Below are positions 18,298-27,113 of a stretch of DNA of 64,000 nt, piece after piece. Source of the DNA: Pseudomonadota bacterium (GTDB lineage: Bacteria > Desulfobacterota > Desulfovibrionia > Desulfovibrionales > Desulfomicrobiaceae). The stretch covers positions 1 through 64,000 of the forward strand of contig JAHIQM010000011.1 in assembly GCA_018902545.1 (NCBI GenBank), written 5' to 3'. The notes below the pieces were generated by a model. It saw only the letters and a list, made by a program, of their open reading frames with translations, was not told where the DNA came from and made no database searches. How positions within the stretch are numbered: position 1 is the first letter of the stretch; each line of letters begins with the position of its first letter. The position numbers were made by a program, and so were the translations under genes.

Positions 18298-18712
18298 GGT
18301 CGGCTCCGGGTTGGTGTGGTGGTGTACAGCGCTTCTAGCAGTTTCGTGCCCATTTTTGAACTTTTATTTACGGTACTTTTCTCTTTGTTAACATTTATGT
18401 GCATGATTCGTGGGCCCATTGCGGGCCGGATTGTTTCGCCATCACTGTTTTTCACGCATCCCGAGTCATGACGCGGCTCGCGCCGGGTGGTTCATATTGG
18501 ACAATGGTTAACAAAATTGTAATTTAATTCCCGATATAATCGCCATGGACGGGATTGCATATTTCAAAAATGTAATCTATTTAGTTCTCATGTCGAGCCC
18601 ATTTCAATATTTCAGGTAGTTATGGGTGTGGCATCTGAATTGCTTGTATCTGTGCAGATGTAATCATGGATCAATGTTCAAAAGCATACATTAACTTGTC
18701 CTGGAGGATAAC
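18298..18712. other. Divergent control region between the HDOD gene and GSIII
   Basis: A 415-base region, AT-rich towards the GSIII side. It contains the sigma54 promoter at 18629. The long interval upstream of that promoter would accommodate enhancer sites for an NtrC/NifA-type activator, but I could not identify a clear palindromic enhancer by eye. Confidence 0.5.
18629..18644 (+). promoter_or_regulatory. Sigma54 (-24/-12) promoter of the type III glutamine synthetase gene
   Basis: TGGCATCTGAATTGCT matches the TGGCAC-N5-TTGCW consensus. The invariant GG (18630-31) and GC (18642-43) are separated by exactly ten bases. Transcription would start near 18655, leaving a leader of about 58 bases before the ATG. 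This implies nitrogen-dependent control by a bacterial enhancer-binding protein. Confidence 0.8.
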
Positions 18713-20896
18713 ATGAACGGAATTTCGGCCCGTCGGGACGCCATCAAGGCCATCACCGATTATAAACCCATGCACGCCCCCCTTAATTTCAGCGAGGCTT
18801 CACTCACCGAGATGTTCGGCTCCAACGTGTTCAATGACCAGGTCATGCGCGAACGTCTGCCCAAGACTGTCTACAAGTCCCTGAAGAAGACCATCGAGCT
18901 GGGCGAAAAGCTGGATCCGTCCGTGGCCGATGTCGTGGCTAACACTATGAAGGATTGGGCCATCGAGAAAGGCGCCACTCACTTCACGCACGTTTTCTAT
19001 CCCCTGACCGGCCTGACCGCCGAGAAGCACGATTCCTTCCTGTCTCCGGACGGCAAGGGCGGGGCCGTGGCCGAGTTCAGCGGCAAGATGCTCATCCAGG
19101 GCGAGCCCGACGCCTCCAGTTTTCCTTCCGGCGGCCTGCGCGCAACCTTCGAAGCCCGCGGCTACACCGCCTGGGACGTTACCAGCCCGGCTTTTATCCT
19201 TGAGAACCCCAATGGCGCTTTCCTGTGCATCCCCACGGTTTTTGTATCCTGGACCGGAGAGGCTCTGGACAAGAAGACCCCGCTGCTCAGATCCCTGCAG
19301 GCGCTGAACAAGCAGGCCAAGCGCGTGCTGAAGCTTTTCGGCGTCGAGACCAAGCTGCCCATCACCTGCTACGCCGGTCCCGAGCAGGAGTATTTTCTCA
19401 TTGATCGCAACTTCGTATTCGCCCGTCCCGACCTGCTCATCGCTGGCCGCAGCCTGTTCGGCGCCAAGCCCCCCAAGGGTCAGCAGTTCGAGGATCAGTA
19501 TTTCGGAGTTACCCCGCGCAGGGTCATGTCCTTTATGATGGAAGTGGACCGCGAGCTCTTCAAGCTCGGCGTTCCGGTCAAGACCCGCCACAACGAGGTG
19601 GCCCCCAGCCAGTTCGAGATTGCTCCCGTTTACGAACAGGGCAACCTGGCCACGGACCACAACCAGCTGGTCATGACCGTGCTGCGCAGCGTGGCCAAAC
19701 GCTATGGCATGGTCTGCCTGCTGCATGAGAAACCCTTTGCCGGCATCAACGGTTCGGGCAAGCACCTCAACTATTCCATCGGCAACGACGAAGTCGGGTG
19801 CCTGTACGATCCCGGCGACACCCCGCATGATAACGCCCAGTTCCTGGTCTTCTGCGCCGCCGCCATCCGCGCCGTGCACAAGTACGGGGCCCTGTTGCGC
19901 GCCACCGTGGCCAGCGCCTCCAATGACCACCGTCTCGGCGCCAACGAGGCCCCGCCGGCCATCATGTCCGTGTATCTTGGCGAGCAGCTGACTGACGTCT
20001 TCGAGCAGTTCAAGAGGGGCGAGGTCAAGGGCTCCAAGCAGAAGGGCATCATGAACATCGGCGTTGATGTCCTGCCGCCCCTGCCCATGGATCCGGGCGA
20101 CCGCAACCGCACCAGCCCCTTCGCCTTCACCGGCAACCGCTTCGAGTTCCGCGCCGTGGGCTCCTCCATGTCTATCGCCGGTTCCCAGGTGGCCCTGAAC
20201 ACCATGATGGCCGAATCCCTGGATTTCATCGCCACGGAGCTGGAAAAGGCCACCGGCGGGAAGAAGGCCAAGTTCAACGAAGCCGTCCAGGGCCTCTTGC
20301 AGAAGATCATGATCGAGCACGAGAAGGTCATCTTCAACGGCGACGGCTATTCCGAGGAATGGCACAAGGAAGCCGAGCAGCGCGGCCTGCCCAACCTGAA
20401 GTCCACCCCCGACGCCCTGCCCATGCTGTCCGCTCCTTCGACCATCGAGCTCTTCACCAAGTACGGCGTGCTCACCGAGGCCGAACTGCGTTCCCGCGAA
20501 GAGATTTACCTTGAGCAGTACTGCAAGACCGTCGAGACCGAAGCCAACCTTGTGCTGCGCATGTCCACGACTGTCATCTTCCCGGCCTCTTTCCGCTACC
20601 AGAGCGAGTTGGCCACGGCCTGCGCCAGTCTCCAGGCCATCGGCAAGGAGTTTGGCACAACGACCCTGGATCAGCTGACCACGAACCTGCGCGCCATGCA
20701 GAAGGTCACCTACGAGCTGGAGACTTTGCTGCAAGCCGACAAGGGCGCGAGCACTTTGGAACACGCCAACTACTTCTGCAAGACCATCCTGCCCGCCATG
20801 AACGAGGTCAGGAAGCATGCCGACCTGCTGGAGACCCTGGTCGCCGACGACCTCTGGACCCTGCCCAGCTACCAGGAGATGCTTTTTATCCGCTAA
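18713..20896 (+). CDS. glnN: Type III glutamine synthetase
   Basis: 727 residues, the length of GSIII rather than GSI (about 470). Family features include the N-terminal MFGSNVFND and the catalytic-domain strings [38 protein letters not shown] and [33 protein letters not shown] follows. It makes glutamine from glutamate, ammonia and ATP. TGGAGG precedes the ATG. A sigma54 promoter lies upstream and a hairpin terminator downstream, so it is probably monocistronic. The 672-residue antisense ORF is a shadow. Confidence 0.96.
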   Translation: MNGISARRDAIKAITDYKPMHAPLNFSEASLTEMFGSNVFNDQVMRERLPKTVYKSLKKTIELGEKLDPSVADVVANTMKDWAIEKGATHFTHVFYPLTGLTAEKHDSFLSPDGKGGAVAEFSGKMLIQGEPDASSFPSGGLRATFEARGYTAWDVTSPAFILENPNGAFLCIPTVFVSWTGEALDKKTPLLRSLQALNKQAKRVLKLFGVETKLPITCYAGPEQEYFLIDRNFVFARPDLLIAGRSLFGAKPPKGQQFEDQYFGVTPRRVMSFMMEVDRELFKLGVPVKTRHNEVAPSQFEIAPVYEQGNLATDHNQLVMTVLRSVAKRYGMVCLLHEKPFAGINGSGKHLNYSIGNDEVGCLYDPGDTPHDNAQFLVFCAAAIRAVHKYGALLRATVASASNDHRLGANEAPPAIMSVYLGEQLTDVFEQFKRGEVKGSKQKGIMNIGVDVLPPLPMDPGDRNRTSPFAFTGNRFEFRAVGSSMSIAGSQVALNTMMAESLDFIATELEKATGGKKAKFNEAVQGLLQKIMIEHEKVIFNGDGYSEEWHKEAEQRGLPNLKSTPDALPMLSAPSTIELFTKYGVLTEAELRSREEIYLEQYCKTVETEANLVLRMSTTVIFPASFRYQSELATACASLQAIGKEFGTTTLDQLTTNLRAMQKVTYELETLLQADKGASTLEHANYFCKTILPAMNEVRKHADLLETLVADDLWTLPSYQEMLFIR

Positions 20897-20980
20897 CCCT
20901 TTTCCGCCGAACCGGCCTGTCGAAGCGCATCCTCCCCTCGCCAGGTTTTAGCCGAATACCGGCCGGTTCACGGATTTTTT

Positions 20981-21005
20981 CAGGCCGCCTCCGGGCGGCC
21001 TTTTT
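20981..21005 (+). terminator. Intrinsic terminator of glnN
   Basis: AGGCCGCC-TCCG-GGCGGCCT followed by TTTTT, about 85 bases after the glnN stop. Confidence 0.9.
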
Positions 21006-21155
21006 GCGTCGTGTTGACGGAGCGGGTCCGTGTGTCTAGATATATTTGCTGCATGCAGATCTTTCGTCCAATTGCGAGCGGGGCTACACCACGTTTTTTA
21101 AGTTTTGTTTACGTGCATCGTGCGCGACTCCAAAATGACCTTACAGGAAGATTCG

Positions 21156-22151
21156 ATGAATAAATACGACGTCTACGGAATGGGCAACGCCCTGGTGGAT
21201 ATGGAATTCGAGGTGCCCGAAGCCTTTCTGGAGACCATGGGCGTGGAAAAGGGATTCATGACCCTGGTCGATGAAGAGCGACAGTTCGAGCTGCTCGAAT
21301 ATCTGCGTAGCGAGCGCAGCGTGCGTTCGGGCGGAGGATCGGCGGCCAACACGGTGGTGGCCAACGCCTTTTTGGGCGGAAAGTCCTTTTACACCTGTCT
21401 GGTCAGTAATGACGAAATGGGCGATTTCTACGCCCAGGAACTGGCTCACGCCGGGGTGGACACCAACCTGGCCGAACGCCGCGCCGCCGGTGTCACGGGC
21501 AAATGCCTGGTCATGATTACCCCCGACGCCGAGCGGACCATGAACACCTATCTGGGCATCTCCGAATCCCTGTCCGTGGCGCAGCTGTGCCCCGACGAGC
21601 TGCGCGAGTCCGAGTTCCTGTACGTGGAAGGGTATCTGGTCACTTCGCCCTCGGCCCGGCCCGCCGTGGTCGAGGCCATGAACATTGCACGCGCCGCAGG
21701 GGTCAGGACGGCTTTAAGTTTTTCCGACCCGTCCATGGTCAAGTATTTCCGCCTTGGCCTGGAGGAGATCGTCGGCGAAGGGGTGGACCTGCTGTTCTGC
21801 AATCGCGAGGAAGCGCTGCTGTGGGGCGAATGCCGCACCCTGGCCAAGGCCGTGGATGTGCTGCGGCAAAAAGCCGGGGCCTTCGTGGTTACCATGGGCG
21901 GTGAGGGGGCTCTGATCTTCGACGGATACGCCGTACACGAGATCGCTCCCTGCCCGGTCACGCCCTTGGACACCAACGGGGCCGGTGACATGTTCGCCGG
22001 AGCCTTCCTGTATGGAATCACCCATGACATGAATTACGTCCAGGCCGGTGAGTTCGCGAGCCTGGCCGCATCCAAGGTGGTTCAATCCTTCGGCCCCCGG
22101 CTGAGGCCCGAGCAGTATACTCAGGCCCTGGCCGAATTCCGGGCCCGGTAG
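21156..22151 (+). CDS. PfkB-family carbohydrate/nucleoside kinase
   Basis: 331 residues from MNKYDVYGMGNALVDME, with AGGA nine bases upstream; the 21105 start is a TTG extension without support. The PfkB signature 2 region DTNGAGDMFAGAFLYG carries the catalytic Asp and anion hole. The N-terminal GSAANTVVANAFLGG glycine-rich stretch is also typical. Overall form resembles the adenosine/ribokinase branch. The substrate cannot be fixed from sequence; adenosine or a sugar is plausible. The next gene follows after 6 bases. Confidence 0.85.
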   Translation: MNKYDVYGMGNALVDMEFEVPEAFLETMGVEKGFMTLVDEERQFELLEYLRSERSVRSGGGSAANTVVANAFLGGKSFYTCLVSNDEMGDFYAQELAHAGVDTNLAERRAAGVTGKCLVMITPDAERTMNTYLGISESLSVAQLCPDELRESEFLYVEGYLVTSPSARPAVVEAMNIARAAGVRTALSFSDPSMVKYFRLGLEEIVGEGVDLLFCNREEALLWGECRTLAKAVDVLRQKAGAFVVTMGGEGALIFDGYAVHEIAPCPVTPLDTNGAGDMFAGAFLYGITHDMNYVQAGEFASLAASKVVQSFGPRLRPEQYTQALAEFRAR

Positions 22152-22157
22152 CACGCC

Positions 22158-22586
22158 ATGCTCGCGGGGCCTGGAGAGTGGGGAGAGGTGCTGGGTTGGC
22201 TGGCCGCCATTTCCGCTTTGATGTTCGTTGGATCGCTGGTGGTTATCCCCCTGGTGGCGGCACGCATTCCCGCCGACTACTTTTGCGCGGACAGGCGGGG
22301 CAAGACCCTATGGCGCAGGCGGCGTCCGGGTCTTCGAATGATAGTGCTGATCCTCAAGAACATATTGGGCCTGGTCCTCTTCCTGGCCGGGGTGCTCATG
22401 CTCTTTCTTCCCGGCCAGGGCCTGCTGACAATTTTCCTTGGCATCATGCTCATGGATTTTCCCGGGAAATATCGGCTGGAGAGATACATCATCTCGCGCG
22501 GGCCACTACTGCGTGGCATCAACTGGATCAGGAAGCGCTCCGGGGTTGCGCCCCTGGAAGTGCAGGAGTGTGAAGGCGGGTTTTAA
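22158..22586 (+). CDS. Small membrane protein of PGPGW type
   Basis: 142 residues with two or three membrane helices (about 10-33 and 60-95). The segment VLMLFLPGQGLLTIFLGIMLMDFPGK matches the PGPGW family pattern of two glycine/proline-rich helices. Function is unknown. It lies 6 bases after the PfkB kinase gene and is probably cotranscribed. The ribosome site is weak, which fits translational coupling. Confidence 0.65.
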   Translation: MLAGPGEWGEVLGWLAAISALMFVGSLVVIPLVAARIPADYFCADRRGKTLWRRRRPGLRMIVLILKNILGLVLFLAGVLMLFLPGQGLLTIFLGIMLMDFPGKYRLERYIISRGPLLRGINWIRKRSGVAPLEVQECEGGF

Positions 22587-22787
22587 ATGCCTGTGACCTC
22601 CAATCGCTCGGAAAAACAGGCCGTGTTTGACAGGGCATCGTGACGCTGGGAAGAATATGTTGTCTGATTCAAGGGTATTGCGGATTGCTGTTGGCGAGAA
22701 CGCCCCTGCTCACGATGCTTGATTGAGCTTTAATAGTTTGAAATAATTAGTTTAAATTTCAATTTGAAATTCTCCGAAAAAAAGTCT
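22587..22787. other. Spacer before the tRNA pair
   Basis: About 200 bases, becoming strongly AT-rich towards the tRNA promoter. No gene or structure beyond that promoter was recognised. Confidence 0.4.
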
Positions 22788-22816
22788 TTGACAGTGGGCA
22801 TTGGTCCCTATAAAGA
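22788..22816 (+). promoter_or_regulatory. Promoter of the tRNA-Val/tRNA-Asp operon
   Basis: A consensus -35 TTGACA at 22788-22793 is followed by TATAAA (22809, 15-base spacing), or TAAAGA (22811, 17-base spacing) as the -10. The tRNA begins 23 bases further on. Confidence 0.7.
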
Positions 22817-22838
22817 CTGTTTCTCGTTGGACGGGACG

Positions 22839-22914
22839 GGGCGGTTAGCTCAGCTGGGAGAGCGTCGGCCTTACAAGCCGAGGGTCATAGGTTCGATCCC
22901 TGTACCGCCCACCA
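22839..22914 (+). tRNA. tRNA-Val (anticodon TAC)
   Basis: 76 bases. The acceptor GGGCGGT pairs with ACCGCCC and CCA is encoded. The D-arm is GCTC/GAGC, and the anticodon stem TCGGC/GCCGA encloses CTTACAA (TAC, reads GUA). The T-loop is GGTTCGATCCC. It precedes tRNA-Asp by 15 bases. Confidence 0.96.
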
Positions 22915-22929
22915 CGAAGACAGAAATGC

Positions 22930-23006
<77 letters not shown>

Positions 23007-23017
23007 ATAGAAGATAA

Positions 23018-23051
23018 GGGATTTCAGATTAAATGCTGAAGTCCCTTTTTT
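23018..23051 (+). terminator. Terminator of the tRNA operon
   Basis: GGGATTTCAG-ATTAAATG-CTGAAGTCCC followed by TTTTTT. A close copy (39 of 43 bases in the aligned block starting AAGATAAGGG) stands at 30615, joined to a truncated gene. Confidence 0.88.
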
Positions 23052-23507
23052 CTTTGTGGATTCCCGTGTGGGTTTGCAGGGGTACTCTTCGAAGTGAAAA
23101 TACAGGGCCATCCGGTTGCGGGTGACTTTTGTCGTATCATGGGGCTTGCGGACGGATGAAGTTGATGGTGATGATTTGAAGGCGAGACATTTATGGGAGT
23201 CTGTAGGCAACCGTTGTCTCGGTGGGGATTACGTACTTAACAGAACATTGCCGAAAAGACATAAACACGAGTACGTATGGCAAAGTAAGCACTTGCCGTT
23301 ACCGCAAGTTTTCTTGTAGCGATGTGCGAATAATTTCCGGCTCGGAGAATGTGCCGGATGATTGCGAAATTCAAGATTCAAGATATCCCCTTGCTCCGAC
23401 AAGATTCATTCACATTAAAGCCAAAGAATGGTTAACGGAAGACCTGGCCCCGCGCTTGATGACCCCGCGCTTTACCCTTTGTCTTTACACATAAAAGGAG
23501 CCAATTG
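23052..23507. other. Noncoding left edge of the island
   Basis: About 455 bases. The ORFs here (22965-23210 minus, 23116-23319 plus, 23222-23494 plus) have no ribosome sites or recognisable protein features. The minus ORF reads through the antisense of tRNA-Asp (GRWDSNPRPPA), a familiar artefact. A directly repeated CCCCGCGCTT pair lies near 23452-23471. No integrase gene or remnant could be recognised. Confidence 0.4.
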
Positions 23508-23729
23508 ATGCAAAGATATTCGGATATCGACAGAGATTCTGGAGTACGTGAATTCGAAATACATGACACATCAATTATCATAATTTTTTCTGGCTCCCGA
23601 AAAACATATACGTATAGCTACCAGTCAGCGGGACAACACCACATAGAGCAAATGAAGCGACTTGCCTTGGCCGGAGAAGGATTAAATGCATATATAAACA
23701 AAAACGTGAAACATAAATTCTCCCGTTGA
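23508..23729 (+). CDS. Small KTSC-like protein
   Basis: 73 residues from the ATG at 23508, which has AAAGGAG upstream. The pattern SGSRKTYTYSYQSAGQ...MKRLALAGEGLNAYINKNV resembles KTSC-domain proteins: a short beta-sheet with a conserved aromatic pair, then a helix. KTSC has been linked to lysyl-tRNA synthetase fusions and phage-related proteins; no function is assigned here. The gene is more AT-rich than the chromosome around it, fitting horizontal origin. It stands alone in the relic island, upstream of the AlbA_2 gene. Confidence 0.6.
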   Translation: MQRYSDIDRDSGVREFEIHDTSIIIIFSGSRKTYTYSYQSAGQHHIEQMKRLALAGEGLNAYINKNVKHKFSR

Positions 23730-23784
23730 TCTGAGTGAGAAACTTTATAATTACTTGCTAGCTATCGAAGATATTGGGGAGCCA

Positions 23785-25173
23785 ATGGAAATTATCAGCA
23801 TCCAGAAAGACGACATCGAAACACTTTTGGCACTGAATGAAGATCACTTCAATGATGTCAAAAGTAAGAGAATTGCTCCGGCAAAACTTCAGGAGACTTT
23901 CGTCGCGTTTGCGAACTCTGATGGTGGCGATTTGTACGTCGGCATTGAGGACAAATCTACCAAGGGCGAACGCATTGCTGGTTTTGCCGAACAGGAGGAG
24001 GCGAACGCGATAATTGCGACCCTTCTAGAAGAAACACTGCCGGCTGTTGAGAATGTTTTTGTAGAGTTTCTGGACACCAATGGAAAAGGGTTGATTCTCC
24101 ATTTTGCTATACCGAAAAGCCCCAAGGTTCACTACACGGCCTCAGGCGATTGCTTTATCCGTGTTAACGCCGCAAAGCGAAAAATAAAGGGTGAGCGGAT
24201 CACTCAGCTCGGGTACTCGAAGGGTGCGGAGCTATATGAACGGAAACCTGTTAATGACGTCGATGTAGATGAAATTGCAGGGAATGATTTGCTTGCTAAC
24301 TATATGCGTCGAGTGGGCACTCATTTAGAGCCTGTTGTATTTTTGAGGAAGCAAAGGCTGTTAACTTTACAGAATGAACGAAGAATCCCAAACGTCGGTT
24401 GTGTTCTTCTGTTTGATGGAGAACCACAGGCCACTTTGGATACACGATGCGCTGTCAAAGTGTATAGGCTTCGCACTACAGAAAAGGAATATAAAAGAGA
24501 GCAACTAGAAGAAATGCCAATCACAATTAACGGAGGTGTTGAAGAAGTAATTCACAAAACCATCGACCAAGTTGCGAAATACATTGATGGCGCTGCGTTT
24601 CAAGACGGGGGACGCCTCGTTAAGCTCAGCTACCCATCCGAAGCCCTAAAGGAAATCTTGGTCAATGCGGTTATTCATCGTGATTACAGCTTAAACGACG
24701 ATATTCATGTTCGCGTGTTCGACAACCGCGTAGAGGTGCAAAGTCCAGGCAAATTGCCAGGCTACATGAATTTAGACAACCTCTACCAAGAGCGATTCTC
24801 GCGAAACCCCAATCTTGTGCGGATGCTTCACAATCTTCCGGATCCTGTAAATCATGACATAGGCGAAGGCTTGGATACTGCGAAAAACGAGCTCAAGAAG
24901 GCGGGCTTGATTGAGCCTATTTTCGAAGAGAAAGAAAACGCCTTCGTAGTAACCATTAAACACCAAAGAATTGCTTCTGTTGAAGAAGTGGTATTGGGTT
25001 ATCTGCAAGACAATCCGGGAGCGGAAATAACCAACAAACTTGTCCGCCAGCTTAGCGGTGAAGACGACATGCAAAAGGTGAAGTCCGCTCTTCAGAGGCT
25101 GCGAGCAAGTGGTCAGATTAAGCCGGTCGATGAGAACGCCCGCGCATTCAACTTCCGCTACGTCAAAGCATAG
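23785..25173 (+). CDS. AlbA_2 (Schlafen-like) putative DNA-binding protein with GHKL ATPase domain
   Basis: 462 residues from MEIISIQKDDIE, with GGGGAG upstream. The N-terminal AlbA_2 domain contains LQETFVAFANSDGGDLYVGIED. A HATPase_c_4-like region follows (ALKEILVNAVIHRDYS...DNRVEVQSPGKLPG). A winged-helix-like C-terminus with QRLRASGQIKPV closes it. Proteins of this layout (COG2865) are called transcriptional regulators or RecG-like and are often found on mobile islands and near defence genes. AT-rich with codon use unlike its neighbours. Its stop is directly followed by an attC-like palindrome, so it may be a gene cassette. Confidence 0.8.
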   Translation: MEIISIQKDDIETLLALNEDHFNDVKSKRIAPAKLQETFVAFANSDGGDLYVGIEDKSTKGERIAGFAEQEEANAIIATLLEETLPAVENVFVEFLDTNGKGLILHFAIPKSPKVHYTASGDCFIRVNAAKRKIKGERITQLGYSKGAELYERKPVNDVDVDEIAGNDLLANYMRRVGTHLEPVVFLRKQRLLTLQNERRIPNVGCVLLFDGEPQATLDTRCAVKVYRLRTTEKEYKREQLEEMPITINGGVEEVIHKTIDQVAKYIDGAAFQDGGRLVKLSYPSEALKEILVNAVIHRDYSLNDDIHVRVFDNRVEVQSPGKLPGYMNLDNLYQERFSRNPNLVRMLHNLPDPVNHDIGEGLDTAKNELKKAGLIEPIFEEKENAFVVTIKHQRIASVEEVVLGYLQDNPGAEITNKLVRQLSGEDDMQKVKSALQRLRASGQIKPVDENARAFNFRYVKA

Positions 25174-25260
25174 AGCTTACAATCGCATGAACGCGGACAA
25201 CCAAACGCTACGCTCCTTCGTCGCTACGCTTTCAGCCGCCAGTTGTGGGCGGCGTTAGAC
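25174..25260 (+). repeat. Integron attC-like recombination site
   Basis: An imperfect palindrome of 87 bases starts right after the AlbA_2 stop. It ends in GTTAGAC, which fits the R' core GTTRRRY. Opposed inner elements GCGGACAAC and GTTGTGGGC pair partly. The left core (AGCTTAC) matches the expected GTCTAAC poorly. A gene start follows 18 bases after the core, as in cassette arrays. No integrase gene is visible. Confidence 0.5.
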
Positions 25261-25278
25261 TTTTAATTCTGAGACGCC

Positions 25279-25404
25279 ATGAAAAGGTATTGTAAGTAGC
25301 CCAAAGTTTGAGAGTCTTCCTCAGGGATTAAAGTTCGGCGGCATTGATACTGGTGACCTTAGAAAATATCTTCTTTATTGGGATGAACTTCTAACAAACG
25401 ACAA
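25279..25404 (+). pseudogene. Frameshifted, truncated start of a DUF6236-like gene
   Basis: The ATG at 25279 runs into a stop after six codons. Removing one A from the following A-run opens a frame beginning MKGIVSSPKFES and continuing to LRKYLLYWDEL. This resembles the N-terminus of DUF6236-type hypothetical proteins. Homology-like sequence stops near 25404, after which the frame has no protein character. It starts 18 bases after the attC-like core, as the first gene of a decayed second cassette would. Confidence 0.5.
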
Positions 25405-25549
25405 GGCGGTCCGGCAACGGCTGCCCTTGAGTTGTTTCTTGGGGTGGGGATCGGATTGGGTTTGGTGGTGGTTGCATGCGTGGACGTGGTTGGCGCCAGA
25501 CGCCATGAACGCATCGAAGCGATGTGGGACCCGTGTGGCGGTGCCTATT
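25405..25549. other. Degenerate spacer in the island
   Basis: GC-richer than the preceding 2 kb and without a credible gene. The minus ORF 25375-25602 crosses the repeat array and is rejected. Confidence 0.35.
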
Positions 25550-25626
25550 AAATCCCAATTGTTATAGCTTAAAATCCCAATTTGTTCGATGATAAATCCC
25601 AATTTGCAATTGACAAAATCCCAATT
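25550..25626 (+). repeat. Four direct repeats with exact 22-bp period upstream of the DUF4143 ATPase gene
   Basis: AAATCCCAATT occurs at 25550, 25572, 25594 and 25616, each followed by 11 unrelated bases. The last copy ends 18 bases before the ATPase ATG. The two-turn spacing places all copies on one DNA face, as expected for iterons or a cooperative operator. No ribosome site is seen before the ATG, so the mRNA may be leaderless or start within the repeats. Confidence 0.85.
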
Positions 25627-25644
25627 TTAGATATCAATTCAAGC

Positions 25645-26880
25645 ATGAATACAGAAACTTATCATCGATTTCTGACTGAGCGAATTGATGACGCGATGCA
25701 GGATACGCCGGCAGTTCTTATCAGCGGTCCGAGGCAGGCTGGCAAAACAACGCTGGCACGTCGGATCGCAGGACAGGAGATGCGTTACCTGACTCTTGAC
25801 GACGAGACCGTACTGCTGGCCGCCAAGGAAGATCCCGTGGCGCTTGTCCGTGACGCGGACAGGGTTGTCATCGACGAGATCCAGCGTGCACCAGGCCTGC
25901 TTATCGCCATCAAGAAGAGCCTAGACGAGGACCGGCGGCCCGGACGATTTCTCCTGACAGGATCGGCCAATCTGATGACTCTTCCGACTGTCGCGGACTC
26001 TTTGGCCGGGCGCATGGAAACCGTGACGCTCCTGCCCTTGTCACAGGCCGAAATATGCGGGTCGACGGTAAACTGGCTGGACAGCGTTTTTGCAGGCACC
26101 GTTCCCGTAGTGGATTCGTGCATGGTGGGGTCGGACTTGGAGGAGATCGTTCTGCGCGGCGGGTATCCCGAGTCAGTGCTGCGCTCGACGCATCGGCGAC
26201 GGGCGGCATGGGCGAGGCAGTATCTGAACGCCCTGCTCCAGCGCGACGTGAGGGATATCGCCTCCGTCGGCAATCTTGATCTTTTTCCGCGTCTTGTGCG
26301 CGTGCTGGCGGAAATGTCCGGGCAGATGTGCAACTATTCGCAATTGGGAGGACAGCTTGGTCTCGATCATAAGACCACGGCCCGCTATGTGGGCATCCTT
26401 GAACAGATGTTTCTGCTGACCCGCGTCGAAGCCTGGAGTCGCAGCCGAATCGGCGGGCTGGTCAAGACGCCTAAATTGCACTTTCTGGATTCCGGCCTGC
26501 TCTCGACCCTGCTTGGGCTGACACCCTCGGCGGGCCTGCCTGGGCGAAACCGTTTTGGACACGTTCTTGAGACCTTTGTCCATGCGGAATTGCTTAAACA
26601 TGCCGCCACGACCGATAACGAATATCGGATGTTCCATTACCGGGACCGTGCCAAGTATGAAGTGGATTTGGTCATTGAGAATGCCCAGGGGCAACTTGTC
26701 GGGGTGGAGGTGAAAGCTGCGGCTTCGGTCAACGAGCGCGACCTACGGGGGATACGACGCTTTGCGGAAGCGGCGGGCGACAAAATGCGCCTTGGAGTGA
26801 TTCTTTACGACGGTGCGGAAACATTCTCACTGGGGCCAGACCTCCTGGCCGCGCCGCTGTCTACTCTATGGGGGCGGTGA
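25645..26880 (+). CDS. AAA-family ATPase with DUF4143 domain
   Basis: 411 residues from MNTETYHRF. Walker A GPRQAGKTTLARR lies near residue 28, Walker B VVIDEIQRAPGLL near 74, and sensor LLTGSANLM follows. The C-terminal DUF4143 domain ends in a PD-(D/E)xK-like core (YEVDLVIENAQGQLVGVEVKAAAS), suggesting nuclease ancestry. These proteins are very common in bacteria and archaea with no established role; some act near toxin-antitoxin or mobile loci. Base composition is closer to the host than the AlbA_2 gene. The preceding 22-bp repeats may be its binding sites. Confidence 0.85.
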   Translation: MNTETYHRFLTERIDDAMQDTPAVLISGPRQAGKTTLARRIAGQEMRYLTLDDETVLLAAKEDPVALVRDADRVVIDEIQRAPGLLIAIKKSLDEDRRPGRFLLTGSANLMTLPTVADSLAGRMETVTLLPLSQAEICGSTVNWLDSVFAGTVPVVDSCMVGSDLEEIVLRGGYPESVLRSTHRRRAAWARQYLNALLQRDVRDIASVGNLDLFPRLVRVLAEMSGQMCNYSQLGGQLGLDHKTTARYVGILEQMFLLTRVEAWSRSRIGGLVKTPKLHFLDSGLLSTLLGLTPSAGLPGRNRFGHVLETFVHAELLKHAATTDNEYRMFHYRDRAKYEVDLVIENAQGQLVGVEVKAAASVNERDLRGIRRFAEAAGDKMRLGVILYDGAETFSLGPDLLAAPLSTLWGR

Positions 26881-26921
26881 TTCGGCTGAAGCGCACCTAT
26901 AGCGCCGTCAGCCCCCATCCT

Positions 26922-26967
26922 CCTGTCACGCCGAAGGCCGTGGGTTCGAGCCCCATCGGCCCCGTCA
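26922..26967 (+). repeat. Right attachment-site repeat (partial tRNA-Asp copy)
   Basis: Copies the last 46 bases of tRNA-Asp with three substitutions, including GCCA to GTCA at the end. The 5' half of the tRNA is absent, so it is not a functional tRNA. It marks the far end of the relic island. Confidence 0.8.
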
Positions 26968-27016
26968 AAGAAATCAAGGGTTTACGTGAAAGCGTAAACC
27001 CTTTTTCTTTTGACGG
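26962..27016 (+). terminator. Hairpin terminator after the right attachment site
   Basis: GGGTTTACG-TGAAAG-CGTAAACCC with TTTTTCTTTT. An outer complement CCGTCAAAGAAA/TTTCTTTTGACGG extends the stem. It may be the original terminator of the tRNA locus or belong to the element. Confidence 0.8.
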
Positions 27017-27032
27017 GTGGGGGGCGGTGATT

Positions 27033-27078
27033 ATGGACTGAAATGGACAAAATGGACGGTATGGACTTTATGGACCCC
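27033..27078 (+). repeat. ATGGAC-NNN array, left
   Basis: Five ATGGAC units start at 27033, 27043, 27052, 27061 and 27070, so the period is 9 bases after the first. The hexamer is constant and the three spacer bases vary. Orientation is opposite to the arrays on the other side of and next to the four-helix gene. Confidence 0.88.
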
Positions 27079-27113
27079 GCCTGGGAACAGGCCAGGGCAT
27101 GTGATGGTTTCTT

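Noticed and set aside
18800-20818. 672-residue minus-strand ORF
   Set aside because: Exact antisense of glnN. A long shadow frame typical of GC-rich genes, with low-complexity Gly/His/Leu composition.
25550-25626. Repeat array as a CRISPR
   Set aside because: The conserved unit is only 11 bp with 11-bp gaps, there are no spacers of 30-40 bp and no cas genes. It fits an operator or iteron.
26922-26967. Second functional tRNA-Asp
   Set aside because: Only the 3' 46 bases are present; acceptor 5' strand and D-arm are missing and the CCA end is altered to TCA.
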